This document shows positions 14,274-22,768 of a DNA stretch of 30,593 nt, one piece after another. The position numbers were made by a program, and so were the translations under genes. The DNA is taken from contig UQLN01000055.1 in the NCBI GenBank assembly GCA_900541965.1, positions 1 through 30,593 of the forward strand. Direction: 5' to 3'. The notes under the pieces are model-generated. The model saw only the letters and a program-made list of their open reading frames with translations. It did no database searches and was not told the DNA's origin. Position 1 is the stretch's first letter. Each line of letters opens with the position of its first letter. Source of the DNA: an uncultured Parabacteroides sp. (lineage in GTDB: Bacteria; Bacteroidota; Bacteroidia; Bacteroidales; Tannerellaceae).

Positions 14274-15332
14274 TCAGGCAATTGTGATTTCCGGATTCAG
14301 ATAGACATCCTGTATGGAGTTTAGTAATTCAATACCATCTTTCATCGGACGCTGGAATGCCTTACGACCGCTGATTAACCCCATGCCGCCGGCACGCTTG
14401 TTTACAACAGCTGTATATACAGCGTCTTTCAGGTCGGATGCTCCGTGTGATTCTCCACCGGAGTTAATCAGTCCTACACGTCCCATATAATTGTTGGCTA
14501 CCTGGTAGCGGCACATATCTATAGGATGTTCGGTGGCAAGTTCCGTGTACATTTTCTGGTCGTATTTACCAAATTTGATGGCAGGGAATCCACCGTTGTT
14601 TTCCGGCAGTTTCTGTTTGATAATATCGGCCTTTATGGTAACCCCTAAATGATTTGCTTGTCCGGTAAGGTCGGCTGCAGCATGATAATCGACACCGTCT
14701 TTCTTGAAGTCACTGTTTCTCAGGTAACACCAGAGAACAGTAGCCATGCCTAATTCGTGTGCATAATCAAAAGCTTCGGCTATTTCAATGATTTGCCTGC
14801 GGCTTTCGGCTGAACCAAAATAAATGGTAGCACCAACGGCTGCGGCACCCATGTTCCAGGCATCTTTTACCGTACCGAACAAGATCTGGTTGTAAGAGTT
14901 AGGGTAGGTAAGCAGTTCATTATGATTTAATTTTACCAAAAATGGTATTTTGTGCGCATATTTGCGGGCTACGGAGCCTAAAATACCAAATGTGGAGGCA
15001 ACTGCATTACAACCACCTTCTACAGCCAGTTTTACGATATTTTCCGGATCGAAATAAATCGGATTAGGGGCGAATGATGCTCCGGCCGTATGTTCGATAT
15101 CCTGATCGACCGGAAGGATAGATACATAACCGGTATTGGCCAGTCGTCCGTGTCCCAGAATCCTTTGCAGGTTATTTAATGTCGGGAGATTACGGTCCGA
15201 TTGTGTCCAAATATCATCAATAACGGAAGGAGACGGAATATGTATCTGCGATTTATCAATTGTCTTACAAGAGTGGTTCAGCAGAAATTCGCTTTTGTCT
15301 CCTAATAAACTTATAATCTTTGATGTATCCAT
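14274..15332 (-). CDS. fbaB: Class I fructose-bisphosphate aldolase
   Basis: A 352-residue aldolase of the bacterial/archaeal class I (DeoC/FbaB) group, which uses a Schiff-base lysine rather than zinc. It splits fructose-1,6-bisphosphate in glycolysis and works in reverse for gluconeogenesis. Recognisable blocks are ILPVDQDIEHTAGASFAPN, GGCNAVASTFGILG, IPFLVKLNHNE, MGAAAVGATIYFGS, GVTIKADIIKQK and GGESHGASDLKDAVYTAV. I cannot assign the Schiff-base lysine by eye. The open frame runs upstream to 15428, but MDTSKIISLLG at 15332 is the sensible start. It complements pfp at the right end of the window, the preceding glycolytic step. Confidence 0.93.
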   Translation of the reverse strand: MDTSKIISLLGDKSEFLLNHSCKTIDKSQIHIPSPSVIDDIWTQSDRNLPTLNNLQRILGHGRLANTGYVSILPVDQDIEHTAGASFAPNPIYFDPENIVKLAVEGGCNAVASTFGILGSVARKYAHKIPFLVKLNHNELLTYPNSYNQILFGTVKDAWNMGAAAVGATIYFGSAESRRQIIEIAEAFDYAHELGMATVLWCYLRNSDFKKDGVDYHAAADLTGQANHLGVTIKADIIKQKLPENNGGFPAIKFGKYDQKMYTELATEHPIDMCRYQVANNYMGRVGLINSGGESHGASDLKDAVYTAVVNKRAGGMGLISGRKAFQRPMKDGIELLNSIQDVYLNPEITIA

Positions 15333-15448
15333 AATTTTAAAACTTTTGTAATATAACATAGACTGCTGGTGTTTAGTTTTATAGTTTTTGTCAATTAACA
15401 GATAGAATATATTTATCAATGTTTGCAAGGCTTTATAGATTGTTTCGT

Positions 15449-15456
15449 TAAATTTG
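15449..15456 (+). promoter_or_regulatory. -7 box of the rubrerythrin promoter
   Basis: TAAATTTG matches the consensus. The nearest upstream TTTG (15422-15425) is 23 bases away, slightly longer than ideal. The start codon is about 35 bases downstream. Confidence 0.6.
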
Positions 15457-15490
15457 CATCACGGAACCAATAAAAATAAATTTTACGTAT

Positions 15491-16042
15491 ATGAAAAAGA
15501 AATGGATTTGCACAGTGTGCGGTTATGTTCACGAAGGAGATGAAGCTCCTGATTTTTGTCCTCAATGTAAACAACCGAAAAGTAAGTTCAAAGAATTGGT
15601 AGAGACTACAGGTGCTTTGCAGTTTGTAGACGAACACGTTCTTGGTGTTGCTAAAGGTGTTGATCCTGTGATTCTGGAAGGATTGAATGCTCATTTTATG
15701 GGTGAATGTACTGAAGTAGGCATGTATCTCGCTATGAGCCGCCAGGCTGACCGTGAAGGTTATCCGGAAGTAGCAGAAGCATTCAAACGTTATGCTTGGG
15801 AAGAGGCAGAACATGCTGCAAAATTCGCAGAACTTTTAGGAGATGTGGTATGGGATACAAAAACTAATCTGAAAAAACGTATGGAAGCTGAAGCTGGAGC
15901 TTGCGAAGATAAAAAACGTATTGCTACTCTGGCTAAACAGCAGAATCTGGATGCTATCCACGACACCGTTCATGAAATGTGTAAAGATGAAGCCCGCCAT
16001 GGAAAAGGCTTCGAAGGTCTGTATAATCGTTATTTCAAATAA
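15491..16042 (+). CDS. Reverse rubrerythrin (rubredoxin domain N-terminal)
   Basis: A 183-residue non-haem iron peroxidase that reduces hydrogen peroxide in anaerobes. The rubredoxin domain comes first, with Cys7/Cys10 and Cys23/Cys26 binding one iron. The four-helix diiron domain follows, with metal-ligand motifs GECTEVGMY, YAWEEAEHAAKF and the C-terminal DEARHGK. In classical rubrerythrin the order is opposite, so this is the reverse type. Electrons would come from NAD(P)H through a partner reductase not in this window. It is monocistronic, with a terminator downstream and a ferritin-like gene converging on it. Confidence 0.92.
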   Translation: MKKKWICTVCGYVHEGDEAPDFCPQCKQPKSKFKELVETTGALQFVDEHVLGVAKGVDPVILEGLNAHFMGECTEVGMYLAMSRQADREGYPEVAEAFKRYAWEEAEHAAKFAELLGDVVWDTKTNLKKRMEAEAGACEDKKRIATLAKQQNLDAIHDTVHEMCKDEARHGKGFEGLYNRYFK

Positions 16043-16074
16043 TTTTGTAAATTCGTTAACAGAGAAAACGACGA

Positions 16075-16109
16075 AGGCGTATCCCATTACGGGCTACGCC
16101 TCTTTTTTT
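16075..16109 (+). terminator. Terminator of the rubrerythrin gene
   Basis: AGGCGTA (16075-16081) pairs with TACGCCT (16095-16101), an inner CCC/GGG adds stability, and a T7 run follows at 16103-16109. Confidence 0.88.
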
Positions 16110-16129
16110 GTTCAAGTGGTTATTGTCTG

Positions 16130-16543
16130 TTATTGCAATCTAACCAATCTATATACTAATTGCTGGATAGCTTCCTGGTAATCGTCGAGAACAGACTGTG
16201 AGAATGCTTCAGGGAATAAATCTCTGTGTTTTTCTACATATTGGTAGAAATCAGTAGCATGCTTAACGATGTCGACCGGAGTTTTTGTTTCGGGAATCGT
16301 AATTTGCAAATTTCCGACCAGTGAAATAGTTGTTTCGGTAACACGGTCTAATACATCGGTCAGGGAACCGATAGCTTCATCCAAAGACATATGTTTGGCA
16401 TAGCTGCCTGCCCCTGTTACACTCCAGTGGAAAAGTTTCAAACTATTGTTAAAGGCGAAAAGTTGTCCTACAAACATTGCAATTTCTTTATTGGAAGATT
16501 GCATTGTTGCCTGTTCTGTTTTTTTTACTGATGTTGTACTCAT
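16130..16543 (-). CDS. Ferritin-like DUF5856 family protein
   Basis: A 137-residue all-helical protein. FVGQLFAFNNSLKLFHWSVTGAGSYAKHMSLDEAIGSL resembles the first half of a Dps/ferritin-like bundle, where HW-x-VTG and a following H...DE contribute metal ligands. The second ligand set is not obvious, so iron binding is uncertain. The DUF5856 name is from memory of Bacteroides homologues. The open frame extends to 16744, but the extra 67 residues are lysine- and asparagine-rich low-quality sequence, so MSTTSVKK at 16543 is chosen. It converges on rubrerythrin, an oxidative-stress gene. No lipobox or signal peptide. Confidence 0.75.
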   Translation of the reverse strand: MSTTSVKKTEQATMQSSNKEIAMFVGQLFAFNNSLKLFHWSVTGAGSYAKHMSLDEAIGSLTDVLDRVTETTISLVGNLQITIPETKTPVDIVKHATDFYQYVEKHRDLFPEAFSQSVLDDYQEAIQQLVYRLVRLQ

Positions 16544-16833
16544 AATCTTTTTAGTTTTGTATTTTCTGTTTGTGTAGTTAGAACAACACTTCCTGCAAGA
16601 AAGTTTATAAAATTCATCCTGTTTTACTTCGAACTTTTTCTTCGCTTGCTTTGTTCCCTTTACGTTCTTATTTATGGTATTTATGTCGTAAATGAAGACG
16701 ATTCGACAAAGGTTCTCCTTTATTAGAGTGCGAATGTAAGACAAAATGTCAGTTTTAAGCTTTGGTCTCTGTTTTGTTGAAATATAGATAAAAATTAGAA
16801 TAATAAAAAAAGAATAGAAAGGAGTATAACAAT
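16544..16833. other. Divergent promoter region between the DUF5856 gene and clpB
   Basis: About 290 AT-rich bases. TAAGCTTTG near 16757 has one base too many for a standard -7 box but is the best plus-strand candidate for clpB. On the minus strand a TACATTCG near 16731-16738 could serve the ferritin-like gene with a long leader. I see no CIRCE-type heat-shock operator. Confidence 0.35.
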
Positions 16834-19422
16834 ATGAATTTAAACAATTTCACAATTAAATCACAAGAAGCAGTACAACAGGCTGTCCAACTTGCTACCG
16901 AAAACGGGCAGCAAGCTATCGAAGCTGTGCACTTGCTGAAAGGTGTCATAATGACGGGTGAAAGCGTTACCAATTTTATTTTCCAGAAATTGGGCGTGAA
17001 TATCCAGAATTTGAACCGGGTGGTGGATGCGCAAATCAGTTCATTGCCGAAAGTATCCGGAGGAGAACCTTATTTGTCGAGCGAGGCAAATAACATATTA
17101 CAGAAAGCAATCAGCTACTCTTCCAAGATGGGCGACCAGTATGTATCGCTGGAACCTATTATTCTTGCCTTGTTTACAGAGAAGAGTACAGCTTCACAGA
17201 TATTGAAAGATGCCGGGGTTACGGAAAAAGAACTTCAGCAGGCTATCGACGAGTTGCGCAAAGGTAATAAAGTGACCAGCCAGTCGGCAGAAGACACTTA
17301 TGATGCATTGGGAAAATATGCAATCAATTTAAATGAACGCGCACGTAGCGGTAAGCTCGACCCTGTTATCGGACGTGATGATGAAATACGTCGTGTGCTT
17401 CAAATCCTGAGCCGCCGTACAAAGAACAATCCAATTTTAATTGGTGAACCGGGTGTCGGTAAGACTGCGATTGCCGAAGGGCTTGCACACCGTATTGTAC
17501 GTGGCGACGTACCGGAAAACCTGAAATCCAAACAAATATTCTCGTTGGATATGGGTGCCCTGATTGCAGGAGCCAAATATAAAGGAGAGTTTGAGGAACG
17601 TCTGAAAGCGGTAGTTAATGAAGTTACCAAATCGGAAGGTGAGATTATCCTCTTTATTGATGAAATCCATACATTGGTAGGAGCCGGAAAGGGAGAAGGC
17701 GCCATGGATGCCGCCAATATTCTGAAACCTGCGTTGGCACGTGGTGAATTGCGTTCTATCGGAGCTACGACTTTGGATGAATATCAGAAATATTTTGAAA
17801 AGGATAAGGCACTTGAACGCCGTTTCCAGATTGTGATGGTAGACGAACCGGATGAGTTGGATGCAATCTCCATTCTGCGTGGTTTGAAAGAGAAATACGA
17901 AAACCATCATAAGGTACGTATTAAAGATGATGCTATTATTGCTGCCGTTCAGTTGTCATCCCGTTATATTACCGACCGTTTCCTTCCAGACAAGGCTATC
18001 GACTTGATGGATGAGGCGGCAGCCCGTCTGCGTTTGCAGATTGACTCTGTTCCGGAATCCCTGGATGAAGTTTCCCGCCGTATTAAACAGTTGGAAATCG
18101 AACGTGAGGCTATCAAGCGTGAAAATGATAAAGGTAAACTGGAACAACTGAATAAGGAAATTGCAGACCTCAAAGAGGAGGAAACCAAGCAGAAAGCCCA
18201 ATGGCAGAATGAAAAGGACCAGATTAACAAGATACAGCAGAATAAAATCGATATCGAGAACCTGAAGTTTGAAGCTGACAAGGCGGAACGTGAAGGCGAC
18301 TATGGTAAAGTGGCCGAAATCCGTTACGGGAAAATCAAACAGAAAGAAGAAGAGATCAAGGACGTTCAGGAGAAGCTGAAAACGATGCAGGGAACTGCTG
18401 CCATGATTAAAGAAGAAGTGGACAGCGAAGATATAGCCGATGTGGTATCCCGGTGGACTGGTATCCCGGTCAGCAAAATGATGCAGAGCGAGAAAGAGAA
18501 ACTGCTCCGTCTGGAATCCGAATTGCATGCCCGCGTAATTGGTCAGGAAGAAGCTATCACAGCTATTTCCGATGCTGTGCGCCGTAGTCGTGCCGGCTTG
18601 CAAGACCCGAAGCGCCCGATAGGTTCATTTATCTTCCTCGGTACCACAGGTGTCGGTAAAACTGAGTTGGCAAAAGCGTTGGCAGAATATCTGTTTGATG
18701 ACGAGAATATGATGACACGTATTGATATGAGTGAATATCAGGAAAAATTCAGTGCCACCCGTCTGATTGGAGCACCTCCGGGATATGTCGGATATGAAGA
18801 AGGCGGTCAGCTTACGGAAGCAATCCGTCGTAAACCTTATTCTGTCGTATTGTTCGATGAGATAGAAAAAGCTCATCCGGATGTATTCAATATCCTTTTG
18901 CAGGTATTGGATGACGGACGTCTGACAGATAATAAAGGGCGTGTTGTCAACTTCAAGAACACGATTATTATTATGACCAGCAATATGGGGTCTTCTTTGA
19001 TTCGTGAAAACTTTGAGAAGATCACTCCTGAAAATCATGATAAGGTAGTGGATGAGACGAAGATTCAGGTATTGGAATTGCTGAAAAAGACAATACGTCC
19101 GGAATTTCTGAACCGTATTGACGACATTATCATGTTTACACCGTTGAATGAAGAGGAAATCCGGCAGATTGTAACTCTTCAGTTGAATAGCGTGAAAAAG
19201 ATGTTGGCTCAGAATGGCATTGCACTTAACTTTACGGATGCTGCCCTCGATCTTATCGCATCCAAGGGATATGACCCGCAGTTTGGTGCCCGTCCAGTAA
19301 AACGTGTTATTCAGAAATATGTATTGAATGAGATGTCGAAGGAAATCCTTGCCGGCAAGATAGGAAAGGAACATCCGATTACAATAGACCGGAACGGAGA
19401 GGATCTGGTGTTTAAAAACTAA
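16834..19422 (+). CDS. clpB: ATP-dependent disaggregase ClpB
   Basis: An 862-residue Hsp100 chaperone that, with DnaK/DnaJ/GrpE, threads aggregated proteins through a hexameric ring. The Clp N-domain spans about 1-145. The first AAA+ module has Walker A GEPGVGKT at 204-211. The ClpB-specific coiled-coil middle domain (about 400-530) is rich in K/E/Q. The second AAA+ module has Walker A GTTGVGKT at 603-610, LFDEIEKAHPDVF, SNMGS and LNRIDDIIMF. Length and order are normal for ClpB, and the middle domain separates it from ClpA/ClpC. GGAG lies about ten bases before the ATG. It is monocistronic with a strong terminator. Confidence 0.97.
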   Translation: MNLNNFTIKSQEAVQQAVQLATENGQQAIEAVHLLKGVIMTGESVTNFIFQKLGVNIQNLNRVVDAQISSLPKVSGGEPYLSSEANNILQKAISYSSKMGDQYVSLEPIILALFTEKSTASQILKDAGVTEKELQQAIDELRKGNKVTSQSAEDTYDALGKYAINLNERARSGKLDPVIGRDDEIRRVLQILSRRTKNNPILIGEPGVGKTAIAEGLAHRIVRGDVPENLKSKQIFSLDMGALIAGAKYKGEFEERLKAVVNEVTKSEGEIILFIDEIHTLVGAGKGEGAMDAANILKPALARGELRSIGATTLDEYQKYFEKDKALERRFQIVMVDEPDELDAISILRGLKEKYENHHKVRIKDDAIIAAVQLSSRYITDRFLPDKAIDLMDEAAARLRLQIDSVPESLDEVSRRIKQLEIEREAIKRENDKGKLEQLNKEIADLKEEETKQKAQWQNEKDQINKIQQNKIDIENLKFEADKAEREGDYGKVAEIRYGKIKQKEEEIKDVQEKLKTMQGTAAMIKEEVDSEDIADVVSRWTGIPVSKMMQSEKEKLLRLESELHARVIGQEEAITAISDAVRRSRAGLQDPKRPIGSFIFLGTTGVGKTELAKALAEYLFDDENMMTRIDMSEYQEKFSATRLIGAPPGYVGYEEGGQLTEAIRRKPYSVVLFDEIEKAHPDVFNILLQVLDDGRLTDNKGRVVNFKNTIIIMTSNMGSSLIRENFEKITPENHDKVVDETKIQVLELLKKTIRPEFLNRIDDIIMFTPLNEEEIRQIVTLQLNSVKKMLAQNGIALNFTDAALDLIASKGYDPQFGARPVKRVIQKYVLNEMSKEILAGKIGKEHPITIDRNGEDLVFKN

Positions 19423-19507
19423 TAGAATCGAGTCTATATAAAAGAACAGTCCAGCTGATTGTCGGGCACTGAAAAAGTGTCCTCGGAAGGATCAGGCTTT
19501 TTATTTG

Positions 19508-19551
19508 TCAGCACATATCCAGCAAATGCGTTTGATATGTGCTGATTTTTT
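19508..19551 (+). terminator. Terminator of clpB
   Basis: A perfect 12-bp stem (19508-19519 with 19534-19545) with a 14-base loop and a T run at 19546-19551. A smaller hairpin with CACT/AGTG arms precedes it. Confidence 0.85.
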
Positions 19552-19582
19552 ACCTTTATTTATAGGTAGAAATCCATTTAAT

Positions 19583-19770
19583 ATGCAACCACTCCAACAG
19601 CCCATACAATTCAGCAATTACTCAAGTTTATATGACCTGATATTTCCAGCCGACAATCTATTACGCCGCATTAACGATCTTATCGACTTAATCCGGCTAT
19701 AAGTCAGGGACAACGAAAGGAAGACCAACAATTCTACTTTAATAAGGATGCGGGAATGTTCGTATTTCGA
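19583..19770 (+). pseudogene. Remnant of an IS1182-type transposase
   Basis: From ATG 19583 the frame reads SSLYDLIFPADNLLRRINDLIDL before a stop at 19700-19702. This is the N-terminal pattern of IS1182-family transposases in Bacteroidetes (a YxxLYDLxxPxDNLLRxINxLxDF type block). In another frame, 19732-19764 reads FYFNKDAGMFV, which resembles a mid-protein segment of the same family. Everything between is missing and the ends are decayed. It is an internally deleted, inactive IS. I could not define terminal inverted repeats or a target duplication. Family placement is from memory of the motifs. Confidence 0.6.
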
Positions 19771-19866
19771 ACTTGGCGATTCTCACTTTTGTTCCTCAAT
19801 AGGACTGATCTAAAAATATAGATGGTTTTTCAGTACCCTCGAATTTATTCTCAGGACTTTTTCCAT

Positions 19867-19874
19867 TACATTTG
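19867..19874 (+). promoter_or_regulatory. -7 box of the MFS transporter gene
   Basis: TACATTTG fits TAnnTTTG, only 10 bases before the chosen start at 19885, implying a nearly leaderless message. It argues against the upstream in-frame start at 19822. Confidence 0.5.
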
Positions 19875-19884
19875 CCGAAAAAAG

Positions 19885-21060
19885 ATGAAACTGTCTCTAA
19901 AAGAAAACGAAGGATTACCCGCATCCCTACTTTGGACTCTTGCCATTGCTGCGGGAATATCAGTAGCCAATATATACTATAACCAACCTTTGCTTTCCAT
20001 GATTAGCCATGACCTTGGAATTTCTGAATTCAAGGCCAATCTTATTGCCATGATTACGCAGATAGGTTATGCCATAGGCTTGTTGTTCATCATACCTTTA
20101 GGAGATATGTTTCAAAGGAAAAGAATTATTCTTGTCAGCTTTTCTATTTTAATACTCTCTTTATTGATAATTGGACTTTCACAGAATATTTATATTATCC
20201 TATTGGCTTCTTTTTTTACCGGAATGTGTTCCGTAATGCCTCAAATATTTGTACCTATTGCTTCCCAGTTTTCCAAACAGGAAATGAAAGGGCGCAATGT
20301 AGGGATTGTTATCTCGGGGTTATTGACAGGCATATTAGCTTCACGAGTTATCAGCGGACTTATCGGAGAATATCTCGGATGGCGCGTCATGTTCTTCATT
20401 GCTGCAATACTTATGCTGATTTGCTCAGTAGTAGTCATTAAAGTTTTGCCCAAGATAACTCCAACCTTTAAAGGTAAATATATTGATTTGATGAAATCCC
20501 TTCTTCTTTTAATAAAAGAATATCCTAAACTACGTATCTATTCCATCAGAGCGGCTTTGGCTTTTGGTTCTTTCCTTGCAATGTGGTCCTGCCTGGCTTT
20601 CAAAATGGAATTACCTCCTTTCTATGCAGGAAGTAATGTCGTAGGATTATTGGGACTATGTGGAGTAGCCGGAGCTTTATCGGCTTCTTTTGTAGGTAAG
20701 TATGTGAAACAGGTAGGTGTTAAACGATTCAACTATATCGGATGTGCACTCATCCTCTTCGCTTGGTTATTATTCTATTCAGGAGGAAATACATATATAG
20801 GGCTAATAGCTGGAATTATTATCATAGATATCGGAATGCAATGCATTCAATTAAGCAATCAAACAAGTATCTTTGATTTATCACCCAAAGCAGCCAACCG
20901 CATCAACACAATTTTCATGACTACTTATTTTATCGGTGGTTCATTGGGGACATTCTTGGCAGGAACTTTCTGGCACTGGTTCGGATGGCAAGGAGTTATC
21001 GGAGTAGGTATATGTTTAACTGCTATTTCTCTATTAATCACCATTTTCTCCAAGAATTAA
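19885..21060 (+). CDS. MFS drug/solute efflux transporter
   Basis: A 391-residue inner-membrane protein with about twelve hydrophobic segments. It carries the DHA-type opening ISVANIYYNQPLL and the loop 2-3 motif IIPLGDMFQRKRI (GDxxxRK type), the hallmark of proton-coupled MFS transporters. A central cytoplasmic loop lies near residues 195-215. The substrate cannot be read. The gene is visibly richer in A+T than its neighbours and lies between a broken transposase and the stub of another gene, so it looks acquired. No terminator stronger than a tiny hairpin before T7 (21071-21089) follows it. Confidence 0.9.
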   Translation: MKLSLKENEGLPASLLWTLAIAAGISVANIYYNQPLLSMISHDLGISEFKANLIAMITQIGYAIGLLFIIPLGDMFQRKRIILVSFSILILSLLIIGLSQNIYIILLASFFTGMCSVMPQIFVPIASQFSKQEMKGRNVGIVISGLLTGILASRVISGLIGEYLGWRVMFFIAAILMLICSVVVIKVLPKITPTFKGKYIDLMKSLLLLIKEYPKLRIYSIRAALAFGSFLAMWSCLAFKMELPPFYAGSNVVGLLGLCGVAGALSASFVGKYVKQVGVKRFNYIGCALILFAWLLFYSGGNTYIGLIAGIIIIDIGMQCIQLSNQTSIFDLSPKAANRINTIFMTTYFIGGSLGTFLAGTFWHWFGWQGVIGVGICLTAISLLITIFSKN

Positions 21061-21119
21061 TTGTTTATATGAATATTTATTCTTTTTTTGTTACGAACAA
21101 CACAAAACTCAAATGACAA

Positions 21120-21302
21120 ATGAGATATTACTTCGTGATATTATTCATTATCATAACTAATTCTGTTTGCGCCCAGAAATCATTTACAGTCACTGATTGT
21201 CGGACTGTTTTTTATGGGAATGGGATTTTATGTATGTTTGTATATGTTGTCTTGAAAATTATAGCTTATGATGTTAGATGTCAATCAGGATACCTGTATT
21301 AA
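21120..21302 (+). pseudogene. Signal-peptide stub of a lost secreted protein
   Basis: The frame begins MRYYFVILFIIITNSVCAQ, a textbook Bacteroidetes signal peptide with cleavage after AQ, then KSFTVTDCRTV. After about 25-30 residues it loses protein character and overlaps the next gene to 21302. No family is visible in the mature part. The likely reading is the 5' end of a secreted-protein gene whose body was deleted. A genuine tiny secreted peptide is less likely. Confidence 0.4.
21233..21240 (+). promoter_or_regulatory. -7 box of the ferredoxin-nitroreductase gene
   Basis: TATGTTTG matches TAnnTTTG, 27 bases before the start codon. A TTTT at the -33 spacing replaces TTTG. The box lies inside the signal-peptide stub, which fits the stub being dead sequence. 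Confidence 0.6.
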
Positions 21303-22128
21303 ATGCGGTAAGTGTGTGCGGGTATGCCCTTCAGGTATTTTTACTCAACCTAAAAAGGGTGATCCAATCGGGTTGGTTCATATAGGGAGTTGTATTGTTT
21401 GCGGACATTGTGTGGATGTCTGTCCTACAGATTCCGTGTTGCATAGTGATTTTACTCCGGAAAAAGTACATACAATCGATTATAGCCGGATGCCGACGCC
21501 GGAACAGATGATGTTGCTAATCAAGTCCCGCCGTTCAAACCGGAGCCTGACTTCCAAACCTGTTCCTAAAGACATGTTGGAGCAGATAGTGGAGGCTGCC
21601 CATTGTGCACCGACTGCTACCAATTCGCAGATGCTTTCTTTTACTGTGGTTACAGACCCACGGAAACTCCGTTTGGTGAGTGACTATACGATTGGTGTTT
21701 TTACTTCCCTGGCTAAACGTTTGTTGAATCCGGTCGTGAAATGTATATTGAAACCGTTTATGAAGGATGTATATAAATATGTCCCGGCATTTCAGCGGAT
21801 GAAAGAAGAATACGAAGCAGGCAACGATCCCATTCTTCGGAAAGCGACGGCGCTTTTGATTATTCATGTTCCCAAATCTTACCGTTTTGGAAGTGAAGAC
21901 GCCAATCTGGCTTATCAGAATGCATCCTTAATGGCACAGTCTTTAGGAGTGAGCCAGATTTATATGGGCTTTGTCCTTACGGCGATCCGGCAGGAAGGAA
22001 AAGATACGTTGGCCCGGCAACTCGGAATAGACGGAAAGATTCAGGCGGTTATGGCACTGGGGCTTCCTGCATTCAAATACCCGAAATATACGGACAGGAA
22101 AGATATTTCGGTAAAATATATAGAATAA
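21268..22128 (+). CDS. Ferredoxin-nitroreductase fusion (4Fe-4S binding flavoprotein)
   Basis: A 286-residue protein. Residues 1-60 form a two-cluster ferredoxin, CIKCGKCVRVCP and CIVCGHCVDVCP, each a CxxCxxCxxxCP for a [4Fe-4S] cluster. Residues about 78-275 are an FMN nitroreductase domain: IKSRRSNRSLTSKPVP, EAAHCAPTATNSQ and the C-terminal VMALGLPAFKYPK. Such fusions transfer electrons from the iron-sulfur clusters to FMN, reducing nitro compounds or an unknown physiological acceptor in anaerobes. The substrate is not inferable. A second ATG one codon in is equally possible. Confidence 0.9.
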   Translation: MMLDVNQDTCIKCGKCVRVCPSGIFTQPKKGDPIGLVHIGSCIVCGHCVDVCPTDSVLHSDFTPEKVHTIDYSRMPTPEQMMLLIKSRRSNRSLTSKPVPKDMLEQIVEAAHCAPTATNSQMLSFTVVTDPRKLRLVSDYTIGVFTSLAKRLLNPVVKCILKPFMKDVYKYVPAFQRMKEEYEAGNDPILRKATALLIIHVPKSYRFGSEDANLAYQNASLMAQSLGVSQIYMGFVLTAIRQEGKDTLARQLGIDGKIQAVMALGLPAFKYPKYTDRKDISVKYIE

Positions 22129-22154
22129 TTCTTTATTGAGTGATACTGTTTTAT

Positions 22155-22183
22155 GAATGGGCTGTTTATTCTATAGCCCATTC
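22155..22183 (+). terminator. Hairpin terminator overlapping the 3' end of the DUF695 gene
   Basis: GAATGGGCT (22155-22163) pairs perfectly with AGCCCATTC (22175-22183). The loop contains the stop codon of the opposing DUF695 gene and the right arm encodes its last residues. The following T tract is interrupted, so strength is uncertain. Confidence 0.5.
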
Positions 22184-22603
22184 TTTCATTTCATACATAT
22201 CTAAATATTCTTCCCATTCCGGGTCGAGTTCGGTGTAAATGGAAATAGGCAGAAGTTCAAAAGGAGCCAAAGCCTCATTCAAACGTTCACCGAATACGCG
22301 GACTGTGCGGGTATAATATACCCAAATCCTTTCACCGCTTCCCGTATAGACTCCGGTCAGGATGGACAGTTTGTCTTTTTCCATCGCTTTCTTCAGTACT
22401 TCCTGCACTTCGTCGATTTGTTCGGCTACCGTTTCCACAGGCATGCCTTTGTCGTCGGCTTCGTATTTCCAGGTAATCTCGACCCGTTCTTTAAATTTGC
22501 CGGACTGTATAAATTCAGTCAGTTCGTCGCGTCCTGAAACTGTTATGAGTTGGCCGTTTTCATTTTCAGACAAGGCTGTGAACCATTCGTTGCTTAACTT
22601 CAT
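22166..22603 (-). CDS. DUF695 domain protein
   Basis: A 145-residue acidic cytoplasmic protein. It opens MKLSNEWFTALSENENGQLITVSGRDEL and contains VEITWKYEADDKGMP, an EQIDEVQEVLKKAMEKD helix, SILTGVYTGSGERIWVYYTR and a DPEWEEYLDMYEM tail. This is the DUF695 pattern, a family of unknown function. It has no signal peptide or membrane segment. It is transcribed divergently from rnpB and converges on the ferredoxin-nitroreductase gene. DUF695 is called from memory of the WxYxR-type core. Confidence 0.75.
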   Translation of the reverse strand: MKLSNEWFTALSENENGQLITVSGRDELTEFIQSGKFKERVEITWKYEADDKGMPVETVAEQIDEVQEVLKKAMEKDKLSILTGVYTGSGERIWVYYTRTVRVFGERLNEALAPFELLPISIYTELDPEWEEYLDMYEMKEWAIE

Positions 22604-22707
22604 GCGTTTTCTTTATTAAAATGATTTTGATCTGATTCTTTTTTCTATGAAAGACAGCTTTCTGCAGAATGCTAAGTTTCAATGCATATCCGTCTTTTAT
22701 CAGGAAG

Positions 22708-22715
22708 CAAAGGTA
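22708..22715 (-). promoter_or_regulatory. -7 box of the DUF695 gene
   Basis: TACCTTTG on the minus strand, with TTG about 18 bases upstream. The leader would be about 95 bases. Confidence 0.6.
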
Positions 22716-22768
22716 ACAAAAAGGAATAAATATCAATTCCCTTCAACCGGACTATTGGCAAAAATACC

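Noticed and set aside
17956..18603. 215-codon minus-strand frame inside clpB
   Set aside because: Antisense of the ClpB middle domain; hydrophobic only because its complement is K/E-rich.
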